From an uncultured Eubacteriales bacterium (lineage in GTDB: Bacteria > Bacillota > Clostridia > Monoglobales > Monoglobaceae): DNA of 32,479 nucleotides. Made by a program: the position numbers and the translations under genes. Shown piece after piece: positions 24,044-32,399 of this stretch (the stretch's first letter is position 1; each line of letters opens with the position of its first letter). Below the pieces are notes generated by a model, which saw only the letters and a program-made list of their open reading frames with translations, had not been told where the DNA came from and searched no databases. The DNA lies in assembly GCA_905198865.1 (NCBI GenBank), contig CAJKEB010000017.1:1-32479 (forward strand), in the 5' to 3' direction.

Positions 24044-25993
24044 TTATTCGGCGGTCTTTCTTGGTTTTTTCAAAATCGCAAGCAAAGCCATGCCAACAAC
24101 AGAGCCTGCAACCAGCGATACAATATATCCTAGCACATTACCCACAACCGGGAACACGAAAATTCCACCATGGGGAGCCATAAGCGTACATCCGAACGCC
24201 ATTGACAAAGCTCCTGAAACCGCACTGCCTACTATACACGAAGGAATTACACGAAGCGGATCGGAAGCCGCATAAGGAATAGCGCCTTCGCTTATAAAAC
24301 ACAAACCCATTATATAGTTTACCATGCCTGACTTTCTTTCATTCGGAGTAAACCTGTTTTTAAAGAAAGTGGTACACAGTGCGATTGCGATAGGAGGAAC
24401 CATACCGCCAACCATAACTGCCGCCATTATATCATAATTGCCCTCTGCAATTGCAGCTGTGCCGAATACGTACGCTGCCTTGTTGAACGGACCGCCCATA
24501 TCAATCGACATCATTCCACCGAGAACCATACCAAGAACAATCTTGCTTGTGCCGTTCATTGCCCTAAGACCGTTGTTAAGCAGCGTATTAAGACCTGCAA
24601 TAATCGGATTAAACAGGAACATCACAAGACCCATAAGCAGAATACCTATCAACGGATAAATAAGTACAGGCTTTATACCCTCCAATGCATCCGGCAGCTT
24701 TGAACAAGCTTTTTCAAGACCCAGTGTGATATATCCGCCTACAAATCCTGCGAACAGTGCACCGAGGAATCCGGCTGATACAGCTGTGGCATCAGGATTG
24801 GTCAGCGACGCGAATGTAGTTCCTGCAACCGCCAAAGCGCCGCCTACAAAACCGACCGCGAGACCCGGTCTGTCAGCAATGCTCATTGCAATAAATCCCG
24901 CCAAAATCGGGAGCATAAATCCAAACGCCTGCTCGCCTATCGTCTTTAAAAGTGCCGCAAACGGTGTGTTTTTGCCGAAATTGCTCGGGTCTATTGCATA
25001 GTCATCAAACAAAAATGCAAGAGCAATCAATATACCGCCTCCAACAACGAACGGAAGCATATGAGAAACACCATTCATCAAGTGCTTATAGATCGAATGA
25101 CCTAAACCGTCTCTGCCATCATTGTCTGAGTTTGATGCCGTACCGCCTTTGTGGCTGTATACGCCTGCGCTTCCGCTTATAATCTTTTCTATAAGCTCCT
25201 TCGGTTTGTGAATACCATCGGAAACCTTTGTCTGAACTGTTAGCTTTCCGTCAAATCTTGCCATGTCAACATTTTTATCCGCTGCTATGATTACGCCGTC
25301 CGCCTCGGCAATTTCTTTCTTTGTGAGAACGTTCTTTGCGCCGCCGCTTCCGTTTGTTTCGACCTTAATCTGCACACCCATTTCCTTTGCTGCCTGCTCC
25401 AGAGCCTCAGCAGCCATAAACGTATGAGCGATGCCTGTCGGACAAGCTGTAACAGCAACAATTTTTAATGTCTTGCCGGTTTTTTCATCTGTCTGCGTCT
25501 CTTCTTCCGTCTTATCAGAGCTTTCCGTCCCGTACTTTTCAATTTCTTTTTCATTGATAAGATTCAAGAATTCTTTTTTTGACTTTGCCGCCAACAGCTT
25601 CTTTCTGAAGTCTTCGTCCATAAGCATAACGGTAAGTCTGGATAAAACTTCAAGATGTGTATCTCTGCCTTGCTTTGGCGCTGCAATCATGAATATCAAA
25701 TTTGACATACCTCCGTCAAGAGCGTCAAGGTCAATACCATCCGGAACCGTCACGGCCGCAAGTCCCGGGGTCTTTACCGCATCACTCTTAGCATGCGGAA
25801 TAGCAACTCCGTCGCCTATAGCCGTCGGACCTTCATCATCTCTTTTAAAAATATCGGCTTTATACTGTTCCTTGTTATTCAAGTTTCCGGCATTTGAGTG
25901 CAATTCAATAAGTTTATCATATAACTCTTCTTTTGAACCTACGCTGCAATTTAACGAAACAGCATTTTCCTTAAGCAAATCAACTACTTTCAT
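24044..25993 (-). CDS. fruA: Fructose-specific PTS permease, fused IIA-IIB-IIC
   Basis: Imports fructose and releases fructose-1-phosphate inside. Domain order is A-B-C: IIA (about 1-148) with phospho-His67 in AIPHAKSD; IIB (about 176-275) with phospho-Cys184 in VTACPTGIAHTFMAAEAL; IIC (about 298-640) with hydrophobic helices such as MLPFVVGGGILIALAFL and the GGPFNKAAY motif. A charged Glu/Thr/Lys linker joins IIA and IIB. The length of 649 residues is typical of the fused type. AGGAG precedes the ATG. It lies 55 bp after fruK; a mannose-type specificity is possible but the fruK neighbour argues for fructose. Confidence 0.95.
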   Translation of the reverse strand: MKVVDLLKENAVSLNCSVGSKEELYDKLIELHSNAGNLNNKEQYKADIFKRDDEGPTAIGDGVAIPHAKSDAVKTPGLAAVTVPDGIDLDALDGGMSNLIFMIAAPKQGRDTHLEVLSRLTVMLMDEDFRKKLLAAKSKKEFLNLINEKEIEKYGTESSDKTEEETQTDEKTGKTLKIVAVTACPTGIAHTFMAAEALEQAAKEMGVQIKVETNGSGGAKNVLTKKEIAEADGVIIAADKNVDMARFDGKLTVQTKVSDGIHKPKELIEKIISGSAGVYSHKGGTASNSDNDGRDGLGHSIYKHLMNGVSHMLPFVVGGGILIALAFLFDDYAIDPSNFGKNTPFAALLKTIGEQAFGFMLPILAGFIAMSIADRPGLAVGFVGGALAVAGTTFASLTNPDATAVSAGFLGALFAGFVGGYITLGLEKACSKLPDALEGIKPVLIYPLIGILLMGLVMFLFNPIIAGLNTLLNNGLRAMNGTSKIVLGMVLGGMMSIDMGGPFNKAAYVFGTAAIAEGNYDIMAAVMVGGMVPPIAIALCTTFFKNRFTPNERKSGMVNYIMGLCFISEGAIPYAASDPLRVIPSCIVGSAVSGALSMAFGCTLMAPHGGIFVFPVVGNVLGYIVSLVAGSVVGMALLAILKKPRKTAE

Positions 25994-26048
25994 GAGCTTA
26001 TCTCCTTTTTATATATTATATTAAAAAAATATTACTTATTTCACTTTA

Positions 26049-26951
26049 TTACAAACTTTTCAGCAGCTCTTCAACCATAGGTCTTTCCGCCAACCCCTGC
26101 GAGAACGCCGTTGCGCTTCCGCAGGCCGTACCAAGCCGCAGTGCCTCTTTATAATCTCCGGAATTTAAATAACCAATCACAAATCCTGCAACCATTGAGT
26201 CTCCGGCGCCGACCGAGTTCAGAACCCTGCCCCGCGGTACGCCCATCTTTATGACCTCGCCGTTTTCTGTAACAAGTATCGCTCCGTCGCCGGCTCTTGA
26301 CACCAGAACATTTTTAGCTCCGAACTCACGCAGCCTGTTTGCGTACTCAACAATCTCCTCATCAGTATTGATTTGGATGCCGAAGATTTCACCGAGCTCG
26401 TGATTATTGGGCTTAATCAAAAACGGCTTGTATTTGAGAACATTTACGAGCAAATCTCCCGTTGCGTCAACAACCACATTTGCACCGCTTCCGTCCAGCC
26501 TTTCCATGATCCTCTCATAGATATCGTCCGGCAGGCTCTTCGGTATGCTTCCCGCAAGGATTAACATATCGCCGCTGTGTAACTGTTCAAGCCGATACAG
26601 CAGCTTTTTAATCGCTTCGTCCGAAATTTCCGGTCCCTGACAGTTGATGTCTGTTTCGTCCTCCGCCTTGATTTTTATGTTAATGCGGCTGATGCCTTGA
26701 TCCAGTCTTATGAATGACGTTTTAATTCCGCAGCTTTCAAGGTGCTGCTCTATCGCTGTGCCGGTAAACCCGGCGATAAAGCCGAGCGCAATGCTGTCAA
26801 CATCCATATTTCTGAGAACTGTTGACACATTTATGCCCTTGCCTCCGAAAAATACTTCCTCGCTCTCAGTACGATTGACGCTTCCGGGAATTATACCATC
26901 CATATGAATAACATAATCTATCGCCGGATTAAACGTTACCGTATATATCAT
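26049..26951 (-). CDS. fruK: 1-phosphofructokinase
   Basis: Phosphorylates fructose-1-phosphate to fructose-1,6-bisphosphate, the step after FruA. PfkB-family motifs: TFNPAIDYVIHMD at the N-terminus, FFGGKGINVSTVLRNM, and the C-terminal anion-hole/catalytic motif NSVGAGDSMVAGF with its Asp near residue 249. The length of 300 residues is standard. Its ATG overlaps the fruR TGA (ATGA), showing translational coupling. Confidence 0.96.
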   Translation of the reverse strand: MIYTVTFNPAIDYVIHMDGIIPGSVNRTESEEVFFGGKGINVSTVLRNMDVDSIALGFIAGFTGTAIEQHLESCGIKTSFIRLDQGISRINIKIKAEDETDINCQGPEISDEAIKKLLYRLEQLHSGDMLILAGSIPKSLPDDIYERIMERLDGSGANVVVDATGDLLVNVLKYKPFLIKPNNHELGEIFGIQINTDEEIVEYANRLREFGAKNVLVSRAGDGAILVTENGEVIKMGVPRGRVLNSVGAGDSMVAGFVIGYLNSGDYKEALRLGTACGSATAFSQGLAERPMVEELLKSL

Positions 26952-27700
26952 GCGATTACCTCCTTTATAACAGTATGCTCTCTGAATTCATTGTTTTTAA
27001 GTTCATCCGTCACAATACAACATCTGTTTAAATCCGCAAAAGTAACAGCCGATGTCTTTTCAAATTTACTTTTATCAGCAAGAATATAAGTTATAAACGC
27101 CCGCTGCACCGCCTCTCTCTTTATCAACGCCTCCTCCATATCGGGAGTAGTAAAGCCTACCGTGAGATCAATTCCGTTAGTACCAATAAAAGCCTTAGTG
27201 AAGTTATACCGCTTCATGTTGTTCACGCTCTCGCCGCCAACAACCGCCTCTGTTGCATGTTTAATCTTGCCGCCTAATATATATGCCTTAAGCCCCCTTT
27301 GTATCAGCTTCTTTGCATGTACGATTCCATTGGTGACAAAAGTCGCTTTTATGTTTTCGGGGATATAATCAATCATTGCCGCAGTTGTTGTTCCCGCATC
27401 AATAAACACAAAATCCGTGTTTTGAATAAATCCCGCCGCAGCCCTTCCTATTGCTGCTTTTTCTTCGGTATTGAGCACCGATTTAGTTGTATAGTCCGGT
27501 TCAATAATGCTTCCGGTTTCATGTATTGCAGTTGCTCCGCCATGAACCTTCTTTAGCTTTCCCATTCTGTCAAGACTGACTAAATCTCTGCGAATTGTCG
27601 ATTCAGAGGCGTCTAAAAGCTCTGTCAGCTCTAAAACCGTAACCGAGTTCTGTATCTTAAGTAAATCAAGTATTCTATCGTGTCTCTCCTGTGTAAGCAC
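26948..27700 (-). CDS. fruR: DeoR-family transcriptional regulator of the fructose operon
   Basis: Probable repressor of the fru-pts operon, usually relieved by a phosphorylated sugar such as fructose-1-phosphate. The N-terminal DeoR winged helix (residues about 3-57) includes ESTIRRDLVSLDRMGKLKKVHGG. The sugar-phosphate isomerase-like sensor domain shows FIDAGTTTAAMIDYIP and GGESVNNMKRYNFTKAFIGTNGID. The start is GTG at 27700, 6 nt after GGGAGG; a nearby ATG is out of frame. First gene of the operon, directly behind the promoter at 27781-27809. Confidence 0.95.
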   Translation of the reverse strand: MLTQERHDRILDLLKIQNSVTVLELTELLDASESTIRRDLVSLDRMGKLKKVHGGATAIHETGSIIEPDYTTKSVLNTEEKAAIGRAAAGFIQNTDFVFIDAGTTTAAMIDYIPENIKATFVTNGIVHAKKLIQRGLKAYILGGKIKHATEAVVGGESVNNMKRYNFTKAFIGTNGIDLTVGFTTPDMEEALIKREAVQRAFITYILADKSKFEKTSAVTFADLNRCCIVTDELKNNEFREHTVIKEVIA

Positions 27701-27780
27701 ATCTATCCTCCCTCTTTTGAAAATTTTATTTGCATATTTTATTTACATATGTATTTTTTCCTATTTCTCTTTGCAATAAT

Positions 27781-27809
27781 ATAATAACATCTATCTCAGT
27801 CATTGTCAA
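27781..27809 (-). promoter_or_regulatory. Strong predicted promoter of fruR-fruK-fruA-ptsH-ptsI
   Basis: Minus strand: perfect TTGACA (27804-27809), a 17-bp spacer and TATTAT (27781-27786) with TGT in front, an extended -10. The leader is about 75 nt. Confidence 0.88.
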
Positions 27810-27811
27810 GC

Positions 27812-27863
27812 ATTTTCAATCAAAAACTTTCTAAAAACGTCAATTTCGGTTATTTTCATTCAA
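27812..27863. promoter_or_regulatory. Candidate FruR operator pair upstream of the fru promoter
   Basis: Two direct repeats ATTTTCA(A/T)TCAA at 27812-27823 and 27852-27863, 40 bp apart or about four helical turns, just upstream of the -35 box. DeoR-type regulators often bind repeated sites near their own gene; assignment to FruR is inference. A separate 15-bp palindrome CACAAAT-T-ATTTGTG lies at 27900-27914. Confidence 0.45.
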
Positions 27864-28018
27864 CATTAACAATAATATCCCCTTAAACATCTCATAAAAC
27901 ACAAATTATTTGTGCAACATTTCAGAACGGGTATATAACATTAATTTCCGGGACTTCAGTTAAACTATAATTTATATTTTTATATACTCTTTGGCGATTT
28001 ATAGGATTTATTTATGAA

Positions 28019-28058
28019 AAAGATTAATCTTTACAAAATCTGCATTATGTGTTATTAT
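28019..28058 (+). promoter_or_regulatory. Predicted promoter of the AraC-type regulator with overlapping palindrome
   Basis: Plus strand: TTTACA (28030-28035), a 17-bp spacer and TATTAT (28053-28058) with TGT before it. A perfect 14-bp palindrome AAAGATTAATCTTT (28019-28032) overlaps the -35 and could be an operator. A second TATAAT at 28066 lacks a matching -35. Confidence 0.6.
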
Positions 28059-28094
28059 ATAAGCGTATAATAATGTTTGGCCGATAATATTTAA

Positions 28095-28143
28095 TATTTA
28101 TTTTCCTGCAAAACATTCATCGCATTTTGCGGGAAAATAAATA
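28095..28143 (+). other. Long hairpin in the leader of the AraC-type gene
   Basis: A 19-bp stem (28095-28113 with 28125-28143) broken only by one G-U wobble, with an 11-nt loop. Core arms are TATTTTCCTGCAAAA and TTTTGCGGGAAAATA. It lies between the predicted transcription start and the ribosome site and has no U-run after it. Confidence 0.75.
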
Positions 28144-28199
28144 CGAATTGAAACCTAAAGCCGCGTAAGCCATGCCAAATTATTCCGGAGGTGTTAAAG

Positions 28200-29459
28200 T
28201 TGTTTGATAATTCTCTGTCTGCAAAGACTGCCGATAAAGACGGCCGGCTGAAAAACCAACATTCTCAGCTCCAGACGCTGGAACACAGAAACGAGAAGAA
28301 CGAGAGAGAAAAGTTCATACGCAAGCTTCTCCTCGGCAGCGTGAAATTTAATCCCAAAACCTGCGCTGAGCTTGGAATTAAATTTGCTGATAAGAATTTT
28401 TCGGTGGTGCTTGTGAGAGTAAACAATAAGAACGATATTTCTCTTGCTGACTTCCCGAGCGTATTGTTCGCTATCCGAAATATAGGCGAAGAGCTTTACG
28501 GCCTTGAATCCGAATGTTACGGCGTCGAAGCCGAAACGGCAACGATTGCCTTTGTTATCAATCACGGTGAGGATACCGAATTTATTACAACTCAGTCCTC
28601 AGACCTCAAGCGCCATATTGTTGAGCTGTTCGGCGTTCACACAACGTTTTCGCTTTGTACCGTCTGTGACTGTCCGCCCGATGAATGCAGCAAGCTTTAT
28701 AACAATGCCAGATATGCGATGCTGTACAGGCTTTCGTTTGAGCCGTATTCGATTATTGATTACGACCAAACGCTTTCGATGTCACGGCAGAGCTGCGAAT
28801 ACCCCGCGCTTCTTGAACGCGAAATATTCGAATGTATTCATTCTAAAAACGATAAGCTTCTCCATCGTGCGATCGGTTCATTTATAAACACGATCAACAA
28901 TATGTCGTACGATACTATTCTTGTCCATACAGCGCGGCTTCTTATTGCCGTCGGCAACATGGTAATAAACACCGCTTCGGGCAATGAATTTGTTCACAAC
29001 AGCGTTATTGAAGATTTAAGCACGCTTGAATCGATAGACGATTTGGTCGCTTTTGTCGAATCGCGCTGCCTTGAGGTGATGAATATTATATCTTCTTCAA
29101 AGCCGGATACCAAAAAGGACATGATTGTCACAAATATCTTAAATTATATTAATGAGAACTATACCGATCCGGCGCTAACAGTTGAAGTTATTGCCTCAAA
29201 CGTGAAGCGCAGCTCAAATTATATCCGCAGTATTTTCAAGCAAAGTCAGGGCGTCTCGATTTCGGAATATATCTCACAAAAGCGTTTTGACCAGGTATGC
29301 AAAATGCTTATCGAAACAAACCTGACCGCAAGAGAGATAGGCAAAGAGGTTGGTCTGAATTCCGGCAGCTATTTCTACACATCGTTCAAGAAATACACCG
29401 GCTACACACCGGATAATTACCGCAAGACACACCAGCCGAAAGACTTTAAAAATGAATAA
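28200..29459 (+). CDS. AraC-family regulator, soluble (cytoplasmic half of a membrane-type regulator)
   Basis: The C-terminal ~100 residues hold two AraC helix-turn-helix units (ALTVEVIASNVKRSSNYIRS and TAREIGKEVGLNSGSYFYTS, ending KYTGYTPDNYRK). The N-terminal part (REKFIRKLLLG, FSVVLVRVNN, AIRNIGEELYG, IAFVINHGED) resembles the cytoplasmic linker region of large YesN-type membrane AraC regulators, but no membrane helices or outer sensor precede it. I start at TTG 28200 (419 residues), 8 nt after GGAGG; the GTG at 28191 overlaps that ribosome site. It stands before uxuA/uxuB on the same strand and may control them; a terminator separates them. Confidence 0.88.
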   Translation: MFDNSLSAKTADKDGRLKNQHSQLQTLEHRNEKNEREKFIRKLLLGSVKFNPKTCAELGIKFADKNFSVVLVRVNNKNDISLADFPSVLFAIRNIGEELYGLESECYGVEAETATIAFVINHGEDTEFITTQSSDLKRHIVELFGVHTTFSLCTVCDCPPDECSKLYNNARYAMLYRLSFEPYSIIDYDQTLSMSRQSCEYPALLEREIFECIHSKNDKLLHRAIGSFINTINNMSYDTILVHTARLLIAVGNMVINTASGNEFVHNSVIEDLSTLESIDDLVAFVESRCLEVMNIISSSKPDTKKDMIVTNILNYINENYTDPALTVEVIASNVKRSSNYIRSIFKQSQGVSISEYISQKRFDQVCKMLIETNLTAREIGKEVGLNSGSYFYTSFKKYTGYTPDNYRKTHQPKDFKNE

Positions 29460-29461
29460 TC

Positions 29462-29510
29462 AAAAAACCTTCGGGTTGGCAGAGCGGCGCTCTCGACTCG
29501 GAGGTTTTTT
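29462..29510 (+). terminator. Terminator after the AraC-type gene
   Basis: AAAAAACCT (29462-29470) pairs with AGGTTTTTT (29502-29510), with a long, partly wobble-paired inner stem capped by AGAGC-GGC-GCTCT (29481-29493). It starts just past the stop codon and ends in a T-run. Confidence 0.88.
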
Positions 29511-29607
29511 AATTATTATGCGTAAAATATAAATTATGGGCAAAAATACTGTTGTGATAGACATTAACCAATCAATTTTTATTCGGTCACAAAAAGGAGC
29601 TGAAAAA

Positions 29608-30672
29608 ATGGAAATGACTTTACGATGGTACGGTTCGGATTTCGACACAGTAACCCTCAAACAAATCAGACAAATCCCGGGTGTCACCGGAGTAATCACC
29701 ACGCTCTACGACACAAAGCCCGGCGAGACCTGGACAAAAGAACAAATACGCTTACTGAAAGACGAGGTCGCCGCCGCAGGACTTCACATCAGCGGAATAG
29801 AAAGCGTCAATGTTCATGACGCAATCAAGGTCGGAGCGGCAGACCGCGACAAATATATCGATAATTATATCGAAACGCTCAAAAATCTCGGCGAAGAAGA
29901 TATACACATGGTATGCTATAACTTCATGCCCGTTTTCGACTGGACAAGAACAGAGCTTGCAAGGAAACGGCCTGACGGCTCCACTGTGCTTGCATATAAC
30001 CAAAAAACCATCGACAAAATAGTACCCGAAAATATGTTTGAAACAATATCATCTGATATGAACGGCACGGTCATGCCCGGCTGGGAACCGGAACGAATGG
30101 AAAAAGTACGCCAACTGTTTGAGATGTATAAGGACGTTGACGATGAAAAATTATTTAAAAACCTCAAATACTTTCTTGAGCGGATAATGCCCGTGTGCGA
30201 CAAGTACGATATAAACATGGCTATACACCCTGACGACCCGGCATGGAGCGTTTTCGGACTGCCGAGAATAATAACCAATAAGGAAAACATATTAAAGCTG
30301 ACCAAATTAGTGGATAATCCGCACAACGGCGTTACGTTCTGTTCGGGCTCATACGGCACGAACCGCAGGAATAATCTGCCCGATATGATACGGGCGCTTA
30401 AAGGCAGAATTCATTTTGCACACGTTCGGAACCTCAAGTTCAACAGCGATGAGGATTTCGAAGAAGCCGCACATCTGTCATCTGACGGCAGCTTTGATAT
30501 GTATGAAATAATGAAGGCGCTGTATGACATCGGCTTTGACGGACCTATTCGTCCTGACCACGGCAGAATGATATGGGACGAGGTTGCAATGCCCGGTTAC
30601 GGACTGTATGACAGAGCTCTCGGAGCCTCATACTTAAACGGGCTGTGGGAGGCAATATCAAAGCAGAATTAA
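29608..30672 (+). CDS. uxuA: D-mannonate dehydratase
   Basis: Dehydrates D-mannonate to 2-keto-3-deoxygluconate in glucuronate breakdown. UxuA family features: MTLRWYGSDFDTVTLKQIRQIPGVTGVITTL at the start (residues 3 on), AAAGLHISGIESVNVHDAIK, VCYNFMPVFDWTRT, NMAIHPDDPAWSVFGLPRI, FCSGSYG, IHFAHVRNLK and GPIRPDHGR. The conserved His and Asp residues in these motifs bind the metal and substrate. AAGGAG at 29594-29599 sets the start at ATG 29608 (354 residues); an in-frame upstream ATG has no ribosome site. uxuB follows after 46 bp. I did not find a convincing promoter in the 100 bp before it. Confidence 0.96.
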   Translation: MEMTLRWYGSDFDTVTLKQIRQIPGVTGVITTLYDTKPGETWTKEQIRLLKDEVAAAGLHISGIESVNVHDAIKVGAADRDKYIDNYIETLKNLGEEDIHMVCYNFMPVFDWTRTELARKRPDGSTVLAYNQKTIDKIVPENMFETISSDMNGTVMPGWEPERMEKVRQLFEMYKDVDDEKLFKNLKYFLERIMPVCDKYDINMAIHPDDPAWSVFGLPRIITNKENILKLTKLVDNPHNGVTFCSGSYGTNRRNNLPDMIRALKGRIHFAHVRNLKFNSDEDFEEAAHLSSDGSFDMYEIMKALYDIGFDGPIRPDHGRMIWDEVAMPGYGLYDRALGASYLNGLWEAISKQN

Positions 30673-30718
30673 AATTATACACCGCCGGCCGAGAATTGCA
30701 AAAAGGAGATTTAACCTT

Positions 30719-32344
30719 ATGAAACTGACAAATGACGGAATACACGGAGCAGAAAACATAAAGGCATGGAAAAGCGCCGGATATTCGCTGCCTGAGTACG
30801 ACAGAGAAAAGCTAAGACAAAACACAAAGCAAAATCCTTTTTGGATTCACTTTGGCTGCGGCAACCTGTTCCGCGCGTTTCAGGCGCATACAGCGCATAA
30901 GCTGCTGAATAACAAAACGCTGGAAAGAGGAATAATTGCCGCCGAGGGCTTTGACTATGAAATAATAGACAAGGTCAGCCGTCCGCACGATGACCTGACG
31001 CTGCTCACAACTCTGAAATCCGACGGAACTGTGGAAAAGACAGTAATCGGCAGTATCACGGACTCCTTTAAGCTCGACAGCGGCGATACGGCTGAGTTTG
31101 ACGAGTTAAAAAGAATTTTCAGAAGCAAGTCTTTGCAGCTTGCGTCGTTCACAATAACCGAAAAGGGTTACAGCCTGACGAACGCCGGCTCTGAATTATA
31201 CCCGGACGTAAAATCCGACTTTTCAAGCGGCCCCGAAAGACCGCAGAGCTATATGGGCAAGGTGACCGCGCTGCTTTATGAGCGGTTTCGGAGCGGTGCG
31301 GCTCCGCTCGCCATGGTAAGCATGGACAACTGCTCGCACAACGGCGATAAGCTATTTAAAGCGATTAATGCCTTCGCCGTGGAATGGGAGAAAAACGGAC
31401 TTGCCGACCGCGGCTTTAAGGATTATATTCAAAACCCGGCCTCAGTTTCGTTCCCCTGGACAATGATTGACAAGATAACTCCGCGACCCGACCCGAAAAT
31501 TCAGGAAATTCTAAAAAATGACGGCGTTGAAAACACAAAACCGACCGTCACCGCAAAAAACACGTATACAGCTCCGTTCGTGAATGCGGAGGAATGTGAA
31601 TATCTGGTGATAGAGGACAGCTTTCCGAATGGCAGACCTGAGCTTGAAAATGGCGGTATTATCTTCACAGACCGTGAAACGGTCGAAAAAACCGAAAGAA
31701 TGAAGGTCTGTACCTGCTTAAATCCGCTCCACACAGCTCTCGCAATTTTCGGCTGTCTGCTCGGCTACCGCCTGATATCGGGCGAAATGAAAGACCCCCT
31801 GCTCAGGGAACTGGTAAAGGGCATCGGATATAACGAAGGACTGCCCGTTGTCACCGACCCCGGTATAATTGAGCCGAAAGAGTTTTTAGACAGCGTAATT
31901 CAGACCAGACTTCCCAACCCGTTTATGCCCGACTCGCCGCAGAGGATAGCAACGGACACATCGCAGAAGCTGGCAATCCGGTTCGGCGAGACGATAAAGG
32001 CTTATCAAAAGTCGCACGACTTGTATGTAAATAACCTGAAATTAATTCCGCTTGTATTTGCCGGCTGGATAAGGTATCTTATGGGAATTGACGATGACGG
32101 CAATAAATTTGAGCTAAGCCCCGACCCGTATCTTGAAACGGCACGCCGGTATGTAAAGGATATTAAAATCGGAAAAAACACAGATATCAGCGAAGCAATA
32201 AAACCGCTTTTGTCCGACAGCGAAGTATTCGGCGTCAATCTCTATGAAGCAGGACTTGCCGAAAAAGTGATTGATTATCTCAAAGAAATGACCACCTCAA
32301 TCGGCGCAGTCAGAAAAACGCTTGAGAAAGCCGTAAACGATTAA
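30719..32344 (+). CDS. uxuB: Mannitol dehydrogenase family oxidoreductase, probably fructuronate reductase
   Basis: Predicted to reduce D-fructuronate to D-mannonate with NADH, feeding UxuA. N-terminal Rossmann part: IHFGCGNLFRAFQAHTAHKLL, a variant of the family's GxGxFxRA motif. Middle: MVSMDNCSHNG, then ASVSFPWTMIDKITPRPD, and LNPLHTALAIFGCLLG with the family's catalytic-region Asn/His; a catalytic Lys is expected near there. The length of 541 residues fits the longer members. AAGGAG lies about 11 nt before the ATG. Sister activities (tagaturonate, mannitol) are possible, but pairing with uxuA favours fructuronate. Confidence 0.92.
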   Translation: MKLTNDGIHGAENIKAWKSAGYSLPEYDREKLRQNTKQNPFWIHFGCGNLFRAFQAHTAHKLLNNKTLERGIIAAEGFDYEIIDKVSRPHDDLTLLTTLKSDGTVEKTVIGSITDSFKLDSGDTAEFDELKRIFRSKSLQLASFTITEKGYSLTNAGSELYPDVKSDFSSGPERPQSYMGKVTALLYERFRSGAAPLAMVSMDNCSHNGDKLFKAINAFAVEWEKNGLADRGFKDYIQNPASVSFPWTMIDKITPRPDPKIQEILKNDGVENTKPTVTAKNTYTAPFVNAEECEYLVIEDSFPNGRPELENGGIIFTDRETVEKTERMKVCTCLNPLHTALAIFGCLLGYRLISGEMKDPLLRELVKGIGYNEGLPVVTDPGIIEPKEFLDSVIQTRLPNPFMPDSPQRIATDTSQKLAIRFGETIKAYQKSHDLYVNNLKLIPLVFAGWIRYLMGIDDDGNKFELSPDPYLETARRYVKDIKIGKNTDISEAIKPLLSDSEVFGVNLYEAGLAEKVIDYLKEMTTSIGAVRKTLEKAVND

Positions 32345-32372
32345 TTACCGCTAAAACGCGAATAAGGCTTTA

Positions 32373-32399
32373 GCTCCCTCCAGGAGGGAACCGATTTTT
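32373..32399 (+). terminator. Short hairpin and T-run after uxuB
   Basis: TCCCTCC (32375-32381) faces GGAGGGA (32383-32389), soon followed by ATTTTTC. It looks like half of the repeat at 9889-9938 and may double as the uxuB terminator. Beyond it, 32413-32479 holds AAATTATAGTTTAA and a reverse copy of the piece at 21657-21673; no gene is visible. Confidence 0.5.

Noticed and set aside
25431..26024. 197-codon plus-strand frame opposite fruA
   Set aside because: Antisense to the IIA/IIB domains of fruA, Ser/Phe-rich shadow composition, no ribosome site.
28014..28070. 18-codon plus-strand frame starting MKKINLYKIC
   Set aside because: It spans the predicted -35 and -10 of the AraC gene promoter and has only a weak AGGA upstream; probably not transcribed as a gene.
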